A DNA stretch of 6,319 nucleotides from Sphingomonadales bacterium (GTDB lineage Bacteria; Pseudomonadota; Alphaproteobacteria; Sphingomonadales; Sphingomonadaceae): NCBI GenBank assembly GCA_028868335.1, contig JAGWUU010000187.1, forward strand, positions 1-6,319. The letters are read 5' to 3'. Shown here piece after piece: positions 4,987-6,319 of the stretch. Below the pieces are notes generated by a model that saw only the letters and a list, made by a program, of their open reading frames with translations, was not told where the DNA came from and did not search any database. Every line of letters starts with the position of its first letter. The first letter of the stretch is position 1. The translations under genes were made by a program, and so were the position numbers.

Positions 4987-5481
4987 ATGAGTGACGATAC
5001 GCCTGACAGCCTGATCCCCTACGATGAAATCGTGCAGGAGGCCCTGCGCGCCGTGGTGGGCCGGGTGCTGGGTCAGATCGAATCGTCCGGCGGCACGCTT
5101 CCGGGCGACCATCACTTCTACATCACCTTCAAGACCGGGGCGGCGGGCGTGTCGATTCCGGCGCACCTGAAGGAACGCTTTCCCGACGAAATGACCATTG
5201 TTCTGCAGAACAAGTTCTGGGACCTGAACGTCGCGGAAGATCATTTCTCCGTTGGTCTTTCGTTCAACCAGATGCCGACGAAGCTGGTGATACCCTTCGC
5301 GGCGATCACCGCCTTCGTCGATCCGGCGGTCGATTTCGGGCTGCAATTCCAGGCGATGAGCGAGCCGGACGGACCCGAACCGCACGACGAAGCCGAAAAC
5401 GATTCGCCCGACAGTGATCACAAGTCCGGCGGCGATGATGGCTCCAACGTCGTGACGATTGATTTCGGGCGCAAGAAATAG
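4987..5481 (+). CDS. sspB: SspB, ClpXP adaptor of the alphaproteobacterial type
   Basis: SspB delivers ssrA-tagged peptides from stalled ribosomes to the ClpXP protease. The 164-residue product has three parts. The core (about 11-122) carries PYDEIVQEALRAVVGRVL, then GDHHFYITFKT (40-50) and the blocks EMTIVLQNKFWDLNV and FSVGLSFNQMPTKLVIPFAA, all as in the Caulobacter-type SspB. A polar, acidic linker follows (about 125-152). The short tail NVVTIDFGRKK (154-164) resembles the ClpX-binding motif that ends SspB proteins. The ATG at 4987 gives the N-terminus MSDDTPDSLIPYDE; the ATG at 4927 would add 20 residues that look unlike the family. No strong Shine-Dalgarno sequence is visible. TTGACC at 4952-4957 could be a -35 element, but no good -10 follows. 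It is divergent from hisB and 8 bp before the next gene. Confidence 0.92.
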   Translation: MSDDTPDSLIPYDEIVQEALRAVVGRVLGQIESSGGTLPGDHHFYITFKTGAAGVSIPAHLKERFPDEMTIVLQNKFWDLNVAEDHFSVGLSFNQMPTKLVIPFAAITAFVDPAVDFGLQFQAMSEPDGPEPHDEAENDSPDSDHKSGGDDGSNVVTIDFGRKK

Positions 5482-5489
5482 GGCCAACG

Positions 5490-5762
5490 ATGGCCAACAA
5501 CCGCATTCTCGCTGAAATCGCGCGCAAGGGCGGCGGCAAGCTGCTCGATACGGCAGTTGGACGGGTGCTGCCCGCCGATTCCGAACCGGCAAGAAAAACT
5601 CTGCTCGGCGGGATTGCCGCAGCCGTGGCGATCCGTGTCGCGACCCGCTCGGTTCCCGGCGCGCTGGTGATTGGCGGCGGCATCATAGCCAAGCGGCTCT
5701 ATGACCGGCGCCACGCCCGCAAGGCCGACGCCGCCAAGGAAAAAGACGCGAGCGATGCTTGA
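5490..5762 (+). CDS. Small unrecognised protein with a hydrophobic centre
   Basis: I do not recognise this 90-residue protein as a named family. It starts at ATG 5490, 8 bp after the sspB stop, with AGGG 6 bases upstream, so it is probably cotranscribed with sspB. The N-terminus (1-37) is basic and likely helical. Residues 38-67 are rich in Ala, Gly, Ile and Val (LLGGIAAAVAIRVATRS, then VPGALVIGGGIIAKRLYD) and could form one or two short membrane segments, though an Arg at 49 and Arg at 53 interrupt them. The C-terminus (68-90) is strongly charged (RRHARKADAAKEKDASDA). Codon usage is like that of its neighbours, and the position between two conserved genes with tight spacing favours a real gene. 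A membrane-associated role is only an inference from composition. Confidence 0.75.
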   Translation: MANNRILAEIARKGGGKLLDTAVGRVLPADSEPARKTLLGGIAAAVAIRVATRSVPGALVIGGGIIAKRLYDRRHARKADAAKEKDASDA

Positions 5763-5792
5763 TCGCCGCCGCATCCTGCGCGATTGAAGCCC

Positions 5793-6319
5793 ATGCACTC
5801 CAGCGACACCCTCCAGCGCCGCGGCCTGATGTTCATCCTTTCCTCGCCCTCGGGTGCTGGCAAGACCACGATCTCGCGGATGCTTCTCCAGGCCGATCGC
5901 GAGATTTGCCTGTCGGTTTCGGTGACGACCCGGCCGATGCGCCCGGGCGAGGTTGACGGCAAGGACTACATCTTCGTCGACCAACCGACCTTCGACCGGA
6001 TGGTGGCGGAAGAACTGTTCCTCGAATGGGCGCACGTCTTCGGCCATTCCTACGGCACGCCCAAGGCCCAGGTGAAGGCCGGGCTGCGCGAGGGGCAGGA
6101 CTTCCTGTTCGACATCGACTGGCAGGGCACCCAGCAGCTCTACCAGAAGCTGGAAACCGACGTCGTCCGCGTGTTCCTGCTCCCGCCCAGCATCGAGGAA
6201 CTGCGCCGTCGCCTGACCGGACGCGGGACCGATAGCGCCGAGGTGATCCAGGCCCGCATGGACCGCGCCCGCGGCGAGATCAGCCACTGGGACGGCTACG
6301 ACTATGTCGTGGTCAACGA
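5793..6319 (+). CDS. gmk: Guanylate kinase, 5' part (cut by window end)
   Basis: Guanylate kinase phosphorylates GMP or dGMP with ATP to give GDP or dGDP, an essential cytoplasmic step of nucleotide synthesis. The open frame runs from ATG 5793 to the window end without a stop, giving 175 codons of a family of about 205-220. The ATP-binding P-loop is SSPSGAGKTT (17-26). The GMP-binding region follows: SVSVTTRPMRPGEVDGKDYIF (41-61, with R47, R50 and Y59), then FLEWAHVFGHSYGTPK. The lid with ELRRRLTGRGTDS follows, and the frame ends in the YDYVVVN segment near the conserved C-terminal part. The Shine-Dalgarno sequence is weak; a TTG three codons upstream (5784) is a possible alternative start. 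It lies 30 bp after the small gene and may share its transcript. Confidence 0.95.
   Translation, partial: MHSSDTLQRRGLMFILSSPSGAGKTTISRMLLQADREICLSVSVTTRPMRPGEVDGKDYIFVDQPTFDRMVAEELFLEWAHVFGHSYGTPKAQVKAGLREGQDFLFDIDWQGTQQLYQKLETDVVRVFLLPPSIEELRRRLTGRGTDSAEVIQARMDRARGEISHWDGYDYVVVN

Noticed and set aside
5418..6287. Minus-strand open frame (289 codons) opposite gmk and the small gene
   Set aside because: It covers the guanylate kinase P-loop region in antisense; the plus-strand gmk evidence is decisive.
1..6319. CRISPR array, tRNA/rRNA, prophage, transposase or defence system
   Set aside because: No regularly spaced short repeats, cloverleaf-like sequence or mobile or defence protein motifs were seen. 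Apart from the palindromic repeat and one unrecognised small gene, the contents are conserved housekeeping genes.

Overview
The window is a high-GC, densely packed stretch of chromosome from an alphaproteobacterium, most likely of the order Sphingomonadales. The evidence is the alphaproteobacterial type of SspB, a histidine cluster ending in a HIT-family gene, the ybgC-tolQ pair and the high-GC codon usage. The genus cannot be fixed from sequence alone; a Novosphingobium/Erythrobacter-like relative is a guess.

Left and centre, minus strand (transcribed right to left): hisB, hisH, hisA, hisF, hisE and hinT form a compact histidine operon. Several junctions are stop/start overlaps (hisH/hisA, hisA/hisF) or direct abutment (hisE/hinT). 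HisH supplies ammonia to HisF. HisE, HisA, HisF/HisH and HisB cover pathway steps 2, 4, 5 and 6; hisG, hisI, hisC and hisD are not in the window. After an 81-bp gap the same strand carries ybgC and tolQ (ATGA overlap), the first genes of the Tol-Pal envelope cluster. tolR does not follow within the remaining 100 bp.

Right, plus strand: divergent from hisB are sspB (ClpXP adaptor), a small unrecognised protein with a hydrophobic centre, and the 5' part of gmk (guanylate kinase), which runs off the window.

The one feature the genes do not explain is a GC-rich dispersed palindromic repeat. A complete unit (two 34-bp arms, 16-nt loop) sits between hisB and hisH. An inverted, truncated copy lies at the left edge downstream of tolQ, with arm and loop both recognisably conserved. 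In the his mRNA sense the arms pair completely, because every arm mismatch becomes a G-U wobble. Each arm also fits a four-run G-quadruplex pattern. A small hairpin next to the unit overlaps the hisH ribosome binding site.

Apart from this repeat, the window is ordinary housekeeping DNA. I see no phage, transposase, CRISPR array, RNA gene or new multi-gene system.
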